Made by a program: the position numbers and the translations under genes. Of a DNA stretch of 64,000 nucleotides, positions 35,633-44,161 are shown in pieces. The notes below the pieces were generated by a model. That model did not search any database. It saw nothing but the letters and a program-made list of their open reading frames with translations, and was not told where the DNA came from. How positions within the stretch are numbered: position 1 is the stretch's first letter; each line of letters opens with the position of its first letter. This stretch comes from Gallionella sp. UBA4121 (GTDB lineage Bacteria; Pseudomonadota; Gammaproteobacteria; Burkholderiales; Gallionellaceae): positions 327 to 64,326 of the forward strand of contig DFWZ01000047.1 in NCBI GenBank assembly GCA_002381565.1, given 5' to 3'.

Positions 35633-36654
35633 CCGGCAGCTCGCTCAGACTTCTGTTGCGGCGACGTTGCTTCTTCGATATTTAACTTTTCACGGCGAGT
35701 CATGCGGGCGCTGGTAAATTCTTGCCCTACATGATAAAGCGGGCCTTCGTTCTGCAGGCTGACCATATTCAGGATGTATTCACCCAACACCAGCAATACC
35801 AATGAGATCAGGCAAAACATTCCGGATTGCTGAAGTGACAGACTGACCCAGCCGGGTGCAACATCCGTCTTTAAAAATGCAATTGCAACCACATAGACCG
35901 AATACACAAGATTGACAACGGCACCGAACAAAGAGAGCGTGGTCACAAGTCGCATTGGTGCGCGTGTTGTTGAAACAAGCATCCTCATACCCCGGTCGAT
36001 ACTGTCACCAAGCCGTTTTTTGTGAGGGATCTTGGGTGACGCACTATAGCTGAGATTGACTTTGGCAAACCCACCTGTAGCGGGAAGATGCCGATATGTC
36101 GTAGCTGGCTGCGGGTGCTGCAGGATGAAGTTAATAACGCGCTTGCTCAATACGCGGTACTGTGGCGCTTCTTTAGCCAGATGGATACCGTTAAACCATT
36201 TATACAACAAATTGAACATGGAATATGCTCCGCGATAGGCTAAACTCTGTGCTGATTTTTGTTCGTTATTTGCGAAGACAACATCCGCACCACTAACCGC
36301 CTTGTCCAGCATTTCAGGTAGAAAACTGATGTCATCGTTAAGTGGATCGATAACTGCGACAAAGTCACCCAGCGCATTTTCTAAACCGACCCATGCTGCA
36401 GTATCGGCATCAACTTCTTTGGTCAGTGCATAAATCTGCAAATTGGGTAATCCGTCAATGCCTGTAAGCGCCTTCAAACGAAGTAGTGAATCATCATCCG
36501 AGGCGTTATCCACGATAACTATTTCATGATCCGATACAAGCCCGCCCAACATCTGGCTGACATCGGCTAGCAACGGTTGGATTTTCTCCGCCTGATTGCG
36601 AGTAGCTATAACAAAGGAGAGAAATATTGGGAGCGGGGTACTCGGCGCGATCAT
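35629..36654 (-). CDS. GtrB/ArnC-like polyprenyl-phosphate glycosyltransferase
   Basis: GT2 enzyme of 341 residues: F-V-I-A-T-R-N-Q-A-E-K near residue 15, V-D-N-A-S-D-D-D-S near 47 and V-I-D-P-L-N-D-D near 98; two C-terminal hydrophobic helices at about 240-262 and 275-300. This is the architecture of enzymes that load one sugar on undecaprenyl phosphate at the cytosolic face. First gene of a seven-gene overlapping operon that also has a small DMT permease and a GT-C-like protein, the set needed for periplasmic sugar addition. Sugar unknown. Confidence 0.83.
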   Translation of the reverse strand: MIAPSTPLPIFLSFVIATRNQAEKIQPLLADVSQMLGGLVSDHEIVIVDNASDDDSLLRLKALTGIDGLPNLQIYALTKEVDADTAAWVGLENALGDFVAVIDPLNDDISFLPEMLDKAVSGADVVFANNEQKSAQSLAYRGAYSMFNLLYKWFNGIHLAKEAPQYRVLSKRVINFILQHPQPATTYRHLPATGGFAKVNLSYSASPKIPHKKRLGDSIDRGMRMLVSTTRAPMRLVTTLSLFGAVVNLVYSVYVVAIAFLKTDVAPGWVSLSLQQSGMFCLISLVLLVLGEYILNMVSLQNEGPLYHVGQEFTSARMTRREKLNIEEATSPQQKSERAAG

Positions 36655-36717
36655 AAATGCTTTATTCCGTAAAATTAACTCTCTGACAGGTTGCCAGCAC
36701 GTTGTTGATCCACATAT

Positions 36718-38028
36718 TCAGTGCAAAGGCAGATGGCGTTGTTCAGCCGTTGCATACCAGATGATGAACATGTAAAAAATCTCTGAAATTGCGGTCAGGA
36801 GAGAAAATACAACCATAGTGAGAAGAAAAGTCATGCCGAAATGATAACAGACCCAAAGGCTGGACACCGGCACAATTAATCTAACGATGTCCGGCAACAG
36901 CTTGAGTTCCGGATTCCTTGAAATTGCCAAAGCGCGACTGAGCGGACTAACCACGAGCCCCGTCATGCAAGCCAATGATTGAATGGCCATCAGGGTTCCT
37001 GCCTGTTGCCAGGATTCACCGAATACAAGCGCAAATAGAAATGGGGATACAAGCGCTATCGGAAGGTATATGCCCAGACTGACGACTGTCAGTTTTTGCA
37101 TGGCAGCTTTCATTATGCGGTGAACCGATGATTTATCGCCTCTGGCCGCCTCGGCAATTTTAGAATGAAAAACGTCGGCTACCCCCGCGCTTATCAGCGC
37201 AGCCGGAACGGATGCAAGGCGATAGACTAAAAAATACTGGCCCGCAGCACTCACACCGAACAGACTTGATATGATTGGCAAGGGCAGCGATGTTGCAAGG
37301 GCATCTATCATTGATGACGGTAAAAATACTGTCGGATATTTCCAATACCGCCGCAATACTTCTGCACCATGCTTAACGTCCAATGCCGCGAAAGTTGTTC
37401 TAACCTCGGGCCACGCACCGCGAGCCAGCCTGACTACGCCCAGCATGCGCCCGAGAATTTCACCGCCGAGCAGACCTGTCCAGCCGGAAGAGATCCAACC
37501 CAGCACGGCAGGGATTATTGCTCGCCCGGCGCCTTGTGAAACCAGCGCCAGGCTGATTTCGCCGAACCTTTTTCTGCCTACATACCAGAATCGAAGACTT
37601 GAAAAAACGCCTGTCGCTAGCAGAGCGACGAACATCGCGAGCGCACTCCAGACGGGCAATGCGGCGAACCCCAGCATACTAAAATGGATCATGCCAAACA
37701 TAACAGCTGAGGCAATTAAAACACATGGAATAGCGAGTGCAATGGAGGTAATCAACAGTACGTCGGCTTCAAATTTGTCGCGTGCAGCAACAATTGCAAG
37801 GTCGTAACGCAGTGCCACGCCGACGCTGGCAAATGCGATAAAAGACATGAACAAGCCGAAAACCCCCATATCTGCCGGGCCATAAAGCCGGGTAATCAAA
37901 GGGGTGGAGAGCATGACAAGCGCCTGACCGATGGCGCTGCCACCGGCCAGCTTGACCACGTTAGTAACGAAGGTGCTATTGCGCAAAGCTTTCAAATTGT
38001 CGATATACTCTTTTTTCACGCCGGGCAA
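36718..38028 (-). CDS. wzx: Polysaccharide flippase (Wzx-like)
   Basis: Membrane protein of 436 residues with about twelve helices and the N-terminal K-L-A-G-G-S-A-I-G-Q-A block of the polysaccharide-synthesis (MOP) family; R-L-Y-G-P-A-D-M-G-V-F-G near residue 50 is a classic Wzx sequence. It moves undecaprenyl-linked repeat units outward. The start is uncertain: TTG at 38028, or a GTG three codons later; neither has a good RBS. Second flippase in the locus, flanked by non-overlapping gaps of 63 and 19 bases that separate the two large coupled operons. Confidence 0.86.
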   Translation of the reverse strand: MPGVKKEYIDNLKALRNSTFVTNVVKLAGGSAIGQALVMLSTPLITRLYGPADMGVFGLFMSFIAFASVGVALRYDLAIVAARDKFEADVLLITSIALAIPCVLIASAVMFGMIHFSMLGFAALPVWSALAMFVALLATGVFSSLRFWYVGRKRFGEISLALVSQGAGRAIIPAVLGWISSGWTGLLGGEILGRMLGVVRLARGAWPEVRTTFAALDVKHGAEVLRRYWKYPTVFLPSSMIDALATSLPLPIISSLFGVSAAGQYFLVYRLASVPAALISAGVADVFHSKIAEAARGDKSSVHRIMKAAMQKLTVVSLGIYLPIALVSPFLFALVFGESWQQAGTLMAIQSLACMTGLVVSPLSRALAISRNPELKLLPDIVRLIVPVSSLWVCYHFGMTFLLTMVVFSLLTAISEIFYMFIIWYATAEQRHLPLH

Positions 38029-38047
38029 TGCTACTTTATCAGTATCT

Positions 38048-39823
38048 TCAAGGCACTGGTGCCCATACTTCTATAGTCGTGGAAAGACCTCCCGCTGAAT
38101 CACAACTGTTAGCACCCTCGGTTACAGGCAAACAGAAACTTCCTGCCTTTTTGAAAGGCACACCCCCTAACACCTTGCGCATTATAGTTACCCAGTCCAA
38201 TCCGGCCTTGGGCATCGGAGTAGATAATATCCACGCCGACTTGATATCTTCCGCCTTTACTTGATGTTCAAGCAATCTTAACGCTGCGGCTTCACTGCCG
38301 GGATAACCCACGAGCATCCATGCGGATCCGAGCGGTCTTCCGTTGGCGACTAAAACAAGTCCGGGTGAGCCTGTCATATCTATTATATAGGTTCCTTCTT
38401 TATAGCCCTGCTCGCGCAAAATAGCCCTGAACCTCTCATAAGCATTGGCAGCCTTAGCATCTACTGCAATAGTAGCTTTTCCAATCCTGACGTTTACGTT
38501 CTGGCCATTAAGCCCCGACGACAACCTGTAAGTCTTGTCCGGCTGCGTCCATTGCTTGCTAATCAGAAAAAGTGGCGCAATAGAAATAATGGCCAGACAA
38601 ATAAGGAAGGCCCATTGCTCAATGAAGCTTCCCGAACGAAGAAATATTAATAACCCGACACAAACTGCAATTGGAAAAACCACGGCCATTCCTACTGCAA
38701 GTTGCACGGAATTACCAGTTCCGAATGAGTGAGCTACCGGGAGCAGGGCCACTATTATGGCCAGCAAGGTGCCTTTGATCAGCGAGGATGGAGAGTAATC
38801 TTTATTTTTCAGGAAACAAAATAGACAGATGATCCCAAGCAATCCGATTGAGGTCCAGATTGAGCCGTTAAGAAGATATCGTGAAGATAAAAAACCCTGC
38901 GTGCCGAAGGTTATGGCAATGATCAGAATTGCGCTCCAGTCAGTCCATATTTTTATTCGTTTAACCAGAAGCAATACCAGACCTGCGAGTGCTACTGCCG
39001 GCACAATCATCCGCAATAATTGCGCCGTGCCTGCGGAGATAAAATCGGGAATGTCTCTAATAAATAAATTAACGGTCTCCTTCGTTACATCCCGAGGATT
39101 TAATAAAGCCCCATTTTCCATTCCAAAGGATATCATCTTCAGAATATTTCCTGCCTGCAATGCAAGATATCCATAATTCACCATCATTCCTGCCAGAATC
39201 GCAATGAACAGTCTCGCCGACAACAACCATCTGCCATGCGAACGTATCAACGCCACCATTAAGAAATGAGCAACAAGCGTGGTAAAAAACGACGGGAATT
39301 TAGTGAAAAACAATGCTCCCATGCAGATGCCATACAGGAAATTCAATGCCGTATTTGACTCAACTTTTCGTGATATTCGCAGCAGCAGCCCGGTTGAAAA
39401 CAGCATTAAAACCAAATTGAGCAGGTTGTACCCGGGAGAATAAATCGTTCCGAATACAGAATAGAATGTGACTGCCGCACCTGAAACCGCGGTTGCTCCA
39501 ACCTGCATTTCGTTTTTTTGATATACAGGCAGATTTTTGAAGAGCTCCAGCGCAAAAAAGTAAGCCCCCGCCATCAGCATGACAAGCCCAAAAAAACGAA
39601 TAGCCCAGATACTTTCGCCAAGAAGATAATAGGGAATCGCCAGATAAGCACCGAAAAAACTGACGCCCCCGGCAAACTCACTCCAATGCCTGTAGTTAAG
39701 CAAATAGAAGCTCTCATCAGTAATATCGAATCCCCGGCTGAAAAATACGCCGAAAACCGCAGCATAGACCAAAGCTATTCCCCAGAAAAACCAGCTCACT
39801 TGCTTAGGTAGTATTGCCATCAT
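38048..39823 (-). CDS. GT39-like membrane glycosyltransferase candidate
   Basis: Protein of 591 residues with about eleven to twelve hydrophobic segments in the first 450 residues and a soluble C-terminal domain. The first periplasmic loop has F-D-I-T-D-E-S-F-Y-L-L-N-Y, the D-E-x-x-Y pattern of GT-C enzymes (PMT/ArnT type), which use lipid-phosphate sugars. I chose the ATG at 39823, four bases after the transaminase stop; a second ATG follows directly. It ends the nine-gene coupled operon. Could transfer the sugar made and flipped by the neighbouring GT2 and DMT proteins. Confidence 0.68.
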   Translation of the reverse strand: MMAILPKQVSWFFWGIALVYAAVFGVFFSRGFDITDESFYLLNYRHWSEFAGGVSFFGAYLAIPYYLLGESIWAIRFFGLVMLMAGAYFFALELFKNLPVYQKNEMQVGATAVSGAAVTFYSVFGTIYSPGYNLLNLVLMLFSTGLLLRISRKVESNTALNFLYGICMGALFFTKFPSFFTTLVAHFLMVALIRSHGRWLLSARLFIAILAGMMVNYGYLALQAGNILKMISFGMENGALLNPRDVTKETVNLFIRDIPDFISAGTAQLLRMIVPAVALAGLVLLLVKRIKIWTDWSAILIIAITFGTQGFLSSRYLLNGSIWTSIGLLGIICLFCFLKNKDYSPSSLIKGTLLAIIVALLPVAHSFGTGNSVQLAVGMAVVFPIAVCVGLLIFLRSGSFIEQWAFLICLAIISIAPLFLISKQWTQPDKTYRLSSGLNGQNVNVRIGKATIAVDAKAANAYERFRAILREQGYKEGTYIIDMTGSPGLVLVANGRPLGSAWMLVGYPGSEAAALRLLEHQVKAEDIKSAWILSTPMPKAGLDWVTIMRKVLGGVPFKKAGSFCLPVTEGANSCDSAGGLSTTIEVWAPVP

Positions 39824-39827
39824 TTTG

Positions 39828-40961
39828 TTATTCGTTACACGCCTGGTAAATTTCCTCAACCGCACGCTTTTGATCTGCCTCAGTCAAACCGACCCACAGC
39901 GGCAAGCGAACCAGCCGCTCCGATACGGCGTCGGTAACGGACATGTCACCATAAACCCTCCCATAGCGTCGCCCGGCAGGCGATGAATGCAAAGGCACAT
40001 AATGAAAAACGGCGTTAATTCTTACACTTTTTAAATGCTCGATCAGAGCAGTCTTTTTTTCCAGATCCGGCATCAACAAATAGTACATGTGCGCGTTATG
40101 CTGCAACTCCGACGGAACAATCGGGCGACGCACGTTGCCGCTTTGCTCAAGTGCCGCAAAAGCTTGCTGATAAATGTTCCATATCGCCAAACGCCGACGG
40201 GTAATGTCGTCGGCTTCTTCCATTTGCGCCCAGAGGAAGGCCGCAATAATTTCACCCGGCAAATATGAAGAACCTATATCCACCCAGGTATATTTATCCA
40301 CCTGGCCGCGAAAAAACTGGCTGCGGTTGGTGCCCTTCTCGCGGATGATCTCGACACGTTCTGCAAAACGATCATCGTTGATCAAAATAGCGCCGCCTTC
40401 ACCGGAAATGATGTTCTTGGTTTCGTGAAAACTCAAGCACCCCATGTGTCCGAGCGAACCCAGCGCGCGTCCTTTGTAAGTGGACATGATGCCCTGGGCA
40501 GCATCCTCGATCACCAGCAAATTGTGCCTGGCAGCGATGTCCATGATGGCATCCATCTCGCATGCCACGCCTGCATAGTGCACCGGCACGATCGCTTTGG
40601 TTCTGGGAGTAATCGCCGCTTCGATCCGCGCCTCGTCGATATTCAGCGTATCCGGCCGGATATCTACAAATACCGGCACGCCGCCGCGCAGCACGAAGGC
40701 GTTTGCGGTAGAAACAAAGGTATAGGACGGCATGATCACTTCGTCGCCCGGCTGGATGTCCGCCAGAATCGCCGCCATTTCCAAAGCCGCAGTACAAGAG
40801 TGCGTCAACAATGCCTTCTGGCAACCGATGCGTTGCTCCAACCAGGCATTACACTTCTTGGTGAACTCGCCATCGCCCGCCAAATGGTTGTTGGCATGAG
40901 CTTGGGCAATGAACCCCAGTTCCTTGCCGGTCATATAGGGATTGTTGAACGGAATAGTCAT
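39828..40961 (-). CDS. wecE: dTDP-4-amino-4,6-dideoxygalactose transaminase (WecE/RffA type)
   Basis: PLP aminotransferase of 377 residues: I-P-F-N-N-P-Y-M-T-G-K-E near the start, S-C-T-A-A-L-E-M-A-A near 48, E-D-A-A-Q-G near 165 and the PLP lysine in S-F-H-E-T-K-N-I-I-S-G-E-G-G near 190, a close match to WecE/RffA. It converts dTDP-4-keto-6-deoxyglucose to dTDP-Fuc4N; the keto sugar can come from rfbB at the left end. ATG at 40961 overlaps the methyltransferase stop (ATGA); an in-frame ATG three codons upstream is possible. The acyl group for the amine may be added by WbqC or the LbH protein of this operon (inference). Confidence 0.92.
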   Translation of the reverse strand: MTIPFNNPYMTGKELGFIAQAHANNHLAGDGEFTKKCNAWLEQRIGCQKALLTHSCTAALEMAAILADIQPGDEVIMPSYTFVSTANAFVLRGGVPVFVDIRPDTLNIDEARIEAAITPRTKAIVPVHYAGVACEMDAIMDIAARHNLLVIEDAAQGIMSTYKGRALGSLGHMGCLSFHETKNIISGEGGAILINDDRFAERVEIIREKGTNRSQFFRGQVDKYTWVDIGSSYLPGEIIAAFLWAQMEEADDITRRRLAIWNIYQQAFAALEQSGNVRRPIVPSELQHNAHMYYLLMPDLEKKTALIEHLKSVRINAVFHYVPLHSSPAGRRYGRVYGDMSVTDAVSERLVRLPLWVGLTEADQKRAVEEIYQACNE

Positions 40962-41572
40962 TTTGTGCATTCCATAATGCAGTGTGTATAAGGTATCCAC
41001 GCCCGATGCCTGACAATAGCGGACGTATTGGTAAACACCGATTTGGTAAGTGAGGTATATCCAGCAAGATCGCGTATATTTTGTCCGCGATCGCGGGACA
41101 CAAGAAAATTGGAAACGGCGTTCTGGTCATCTGCATAACACGGATCGATCGTGACCATACGCCCCCCCTCCCGCAACGCAGCGTAGACCAGCCTCATCAA
41201 CCCAACTGCTTGGTCGTCGTCCAAGTGATGCAACAACCCCGTAGCCATCACGATATCGAAAGGTTCCAGATGATCGATGACCGCCTGCTCCACCAACGCA
41301 CATTTGAAGACACCACGCGCACCGTAGCGCCGTGTAGCCTCATCGATATACTGCTGGCTCAGATCGAAACCGTAGAAATCAACATCCGGCAAGTAGTCCA
41401 GAATTCTCGCCGTACCGCAACCGATATCAAGAATTCTGCTACCTAAGAATGGGCGAACATGTTCGCGGACCAACTCCTGCCGACCGGAGCGCGCACCCAT
41501 GATGTCCTGAAAAAAGTCGTATACCCTTGGACTGCTCAGGACTGCACGAAGCCCGGTTGTGATTTGTGACAT
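40958..41572 (-). CDS. SAM-dependent methyltransferase
   Basis: Class I methyltransferase of 204 residues: I-L-D-I-G-C-G-T-A-R-I-L at about 46-57, G-F-D-L-S after strand 2, and M-A-T-G-L-L-H-H-L-D-D near 108. It lies between a small DMT permease (three bases) and the WecE-type gene (four-base overlap). It could methylate the sugar made by this operon; substrate not known. Confidence 0.83.
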   Translation of the reverse strand: MSQITTGLRAVLSSPRVYDFFQDIMGARSGRQELVREHVRPFLGSRILDIGCGTARILDYLPDVDFYGFDLSQQYIDEATRRYGARGVFKCALVEQAVIDHLEPFDIVMATGLLHHLDDDQAVGLMRLVYAALREGGRMVTIDPCYADDQNAVSNFLVSRDRGQNIRDLAGYTSLTKSVFTNTSAIVRHRAWIPYTHCIMECTK

Positions 41573-41575
41573 AAA

Positions 41576-41953
41576 TTAACTCCGAGCAATCACGATAATC
41601 CCAGCGATGACAAAAAGCGTCCCAAATACTTTCGCTATATTGAAAGACTCACCAAAAAGTAACACCCCTAGTAGAAGCATCAACACAAAGTTGATACTCA
41701 CCCATGGGTAGGCATAACTGATTTCAAACTTCGTCATCGCTAACATCCACGATATGCCAGCGAAAAAAGTGGCCACCACTCCCGACAGCACCCAAGGATT
41801 TAATAATAGCTGTGCTACATAACTCAATTTTCCAGAAAAAGGGGTGGGCAGTGGCCCAGCAAGCTGAACCTGCCATCGCATAATCAACTGGCTGTAAACT
41901 GTAAATACAATTGTGCTTACAATATACATGTGATCTAAAAATTTATTCATCAC
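41576..41953 (-). CDS. Small DMT-family membrane protein
   Basis: Protein of 125 residues with four hydrophobic segments (roughly 8-25, 48-68, 75-93, 100-120), the same half-EamA/ArnE-like build as the protein at 31.2 kb, although the two are not obvious copies. A GTG at 41953 overlaps the upstream stop; the next codon is ATG and may be the real start, with GGAG before both. Next to a GtrB-like and a GT-C-like gene it fits a lipid-linked sugar flippase, by inference. Confidence 0.74.
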   Translation of the reverse strand: MMNKFLDHMYIVSTIVFTVYSQLIMRWQVQLAGPLPTPFSGKLSYVAQLLLNPWVLSGVVATFFAGISWMLAMTKFEISYAYPWVSINFVLMLLLGVLLFGESFNIAKVFGTLFVIAGIIVIARS

Positions 41954-42867
41954 CGAACTTGCTCCAACACAGCCAAGCCAAAACCGGTTTTGCCATAACC
42001 GTTTCCGTTGTACAACATATACCGCTGACCTTTGTGGTCAAAGACGTGTGGATACTCGATCATTTCTGAATCCCATCCTGTTATGGAGACATCAATGCCA
42101 ACTTGACTATCAAGTCGTCTCCACTGGCGGGCATCCTCAGATTCCGCATATCCGATACGATAAGACTGACCACGATAGGAGTACCACATCTTCCATCGGT
42201 TATCGTCACGAATCACCGACGGTCGCGAGATTGCGTATTCTTGGTCGTTTGCAAAATCAATGGCAACAAGACCATCTCTTTGCCAATTTATCCCATCGTG
42301 AGATTCGGCATATTTTATGTGGTATGTGTGCTCAGCCTTTCCTTCGCGCATGCGCCAACCTGTGCAGGATAGATACCAAATACGCCAAAAATCCTCTCCC
42401 GGCAAAACGCAACAACTCGCACAGAAATGAGGCTCGTGCATAGAACGATCAATAACTGGCCCGTTGGAGTAGCGCACGAACTCATTACCTTCTGTGCTGA
42501 TGGCTAAACCTATTGAGTTACGAAAGGGCACCGTTATGCCGAGATTCCACCCAATGTAATAAAGAAATTTCTTGCCTTGATGAAAGGCAAGCCAAGTTGC
42601 CATCGCGCCACTATCATCAAACTCCCCAAGCCCACCAGGAGCCAGAACAGGCGTAGTAGACAACTCGAGAATATGATTAGGGCGAACGATATCTATCACC
42701 GTGTAGCCTGTATAGCTCCTATTAAATTTATCGCGTGAGCTAAAATAAATTTTGAACAAATCGCCGCCCAAACTTTCAGCGATAGGAACGGCCGCATGTG
42801 ATTGCATCCACGGCGTCTCGCCTGATGGGCAAAAAACCAGTCCAAGTTTTCGCCATTTGATACTCAT
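41950..42867 (-). CDS. Five-bladed beta-propeller, glycosidase-43/32-like, cytosolic
   Basis: Protein of 305 residues with repeated W/Y-rich blade motifs (F-L-Y-Y-I-G-W-N, W-R-I-W-Y-L-S, W-K-M-W-Y-S-Y-R-G, Y-M-L-Y-N-G-N-G) like the GH43/GH32 propeller group. There is no signal peptide at the ATG chosen (42867, AAGGA five bases upstream, overlapping the acyltransferase stop by four bases), so it acts in the cytosol. Acidic residues at blade starts (D-D-S-G, E-P-H-F, E-M-I-E-Y-P) might be catalytic. In a biosynthesis operon it may act on a sugar nucleotide or simply bind it; no function is proven. Confidence 0.72.
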   Translation of the reverse strand: MSIKWRKLGLVFCPSGETPWMQSHAAVPIAESLGGDLFKIYFSSRDKFNRSYTGYTVIDIVRPNHILELSTTPVLAPGGLGEFDDSGAMATWLAFHQGKKFLYYIGWNLGITVPFRNSIGLAISTEGNEFVRYSNGPVIDRSMHEPHFCASCCVLPGEDFWRIWYLSCTGWRMREGKAEHTYHIKYAESHDGINWQRDGLVAIDFANDQEYAISRPSVIRDDNRWKMWYSYRGQSYRIGYAESEDARQWRRLDSQVGIDVSITGWDSEMIEYPHVFDHKGQRYMLYNGNGYGKTGFGLAVLEQVR

Positions 42868-43529
42868 ATATTCCTTAGCCTCGTGCTTGGAACCTTGGCA
42901 CGCTCGGTTGCCTGTCCGATATAAACGCCCCCGGGTTCGGCATCTGCCAGTATCAGCGCTCCTGCACCGACCACGCATTTCTCACCTATTTTGATATGAT
43001 CGCGCAACGTGGCATTCACTCCGATGAAACAGTATTCGCCAATCTCGACCCCGCCCGATACCACCACGTGCGAGGCGATGAAACAATGATCGTGTATGGT
43101 CGAATGATGGCCGATATGGTTGCCGCTCCACAATGTCACGTTGTTGCCGATGGTGACGAACGGCTGAATGGTATTGTCTTCAAGAATGAAACAGTTTTCG
43201 CCTATCCTGCCGGCGTTGAGCAGCGTCGCACGGGAACTGACATAACTGGCTATGTGATAGCCCAGCGCCTTGGCAGCAAGGTATTTTTCCTTGCGGACCT
43301 GGTTGAGCTTGGAATAACTCAGGGCGACAAAAATTTCATGCTCATCGGACGAATAGTGTTTTCCAATCTCTTCGAACGGCACAACGGGCACGCCGCAAAA
43401 TTCGCTCGCAGTGATGTAACCCGCATCCACTGTGAAGGCTACGACCTCATAACTTGAATCTGTTGAAAAATAGTAGTGCGCCAGTTGCGCAATGTCGCCC
43501 GCCCCAAAAATTATCAGCGATTTTTTCAA
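42864..43529 (-). CDS. Sugar O/N-acyltransferase, left-handed beta-helix (NeuD/PglD family)
   Basis: Protein of 221 residues with an N-terminal Rossmann-like part (I-I-F-G-A-G-D-I-A-Q near residue 6-15) and C-terminal hexapeptide repeats (from about 95 to 200: I-G-E-N-C-F, I-G-N-N-V-T, I-G-E-Y-C-F, I-G-E-K-C-V). PglD-type catalytic His is likely in N-H-I-G-H-H. Such enzymes acetylate UDP- or dTDP-4-amino sugars, which fits the WecE product of this operon. Start is TTG at 43529 with GGAAG upstream; it overlaps both neighbours by four bases. Confidence 0.85.
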   Translation of the reverse strand: MKKSLIIFGAGDIAQLAHYYFSTDSSYEVVAFTVDAGYITASEFCGVPVVPFEEIGKHYSSDEHEIFVALSYSKLNQVRKEKYLAAKALGYHIASYVSSRATLLNAGRIGENCFILEDNTIQPFVTIGNNVTLWSGNHIGHHSTIHDHCFIASHVVVSGGVEIGEYCFIGVNATLRDHIKIGEKCVVGAGALILADAEPGGVYIGQATERAKVPSTRLRNI

Positions 43530-44161
43530 AACTGCTTCCTTACCAAAATCGTAAACTCATAAAGCCCGTAGTCGTGGAACAATGCCACATTCTTCGAGTA
43601 ACGCCGTTTGCAAAGATCGAATAAAACGCATGGATCTGCGTAGTACAGGTAATCACGCATCTTGTCTGCGTCAGAATAGGAGGTCAGGCAATTGAAGGCA
43701 AACCCGCGACAACTAGTTCGATCCAATATATCAAGAGTGGTTTCTAAATATTCACGCCACTCAACATCGCTGCGCCCAAGTCTGACGTTGAAAATGCCGC
43801 TGGCAACGCCGAAATCAGCAAGCTGATCCGGCTCGCTGGAAAGAACAAAGCGAGCCTGATGCTTGTCTTTATAGCGTCCCCGTGCGGCACGAATCATTTC
43901 CCCGGATACATCGACCCCAGAATAGGAAAAGTTCTCATATTCAGGGGAGAGGAAGTCATAGAGCGCACCATAGCCACACCCCAGATCATTAATTGAAAAT
44001 TGAGTTGAGACATCAACAATTTTGCATAATTGCTCGAAGCGTAGCGTTTGACTTTCTTCACCATTCCAATCAACGCCCTGAGGATTTTGTCCATGCTGCG
44101 CCAGTTTGGTTGTGTAGTATTCGGCAACCTCGGTCAACAGGTCAGTTTCGTTGTTTTGCAT
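43526..44161 (-). CDS. SAM-dependent methyltransferase
   Basis: Class I methyltransferase of 211 residues with motif I N-D-L-G-C-G-Y-G-A-L near 58 and G-V-D-V-S-G-E-M near 82. The N-terminus (E-V-A-E-Y-Y-T-T-K) is typical of small-molecule methyltransferases in O-antigen clusters. It overlaps the glycosyltransferase gene upstream by 20 bases and the acyltransferase downstream by four. Substrate unknown. Confidence 0.82.
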   Translation of the reverse strand: MQNNETDLLTEVAEYYTTKLAQHGQNPQGVDWNGEESQTLRFEQLCKIVDVSTQFSINDLGCGYGALYDFLSPEYENFSYSGVDVSGEMIRAARGRYKDKHQARFVLSSEPDQLADFGVASGIFNVRLGRSDVEWREYLETTLDILDRTSCRGFAFNCLTSYSDADKMRDYLYYADPCVLFDLCKRRYSKNVALFHDYGLYEFTILVRKQF

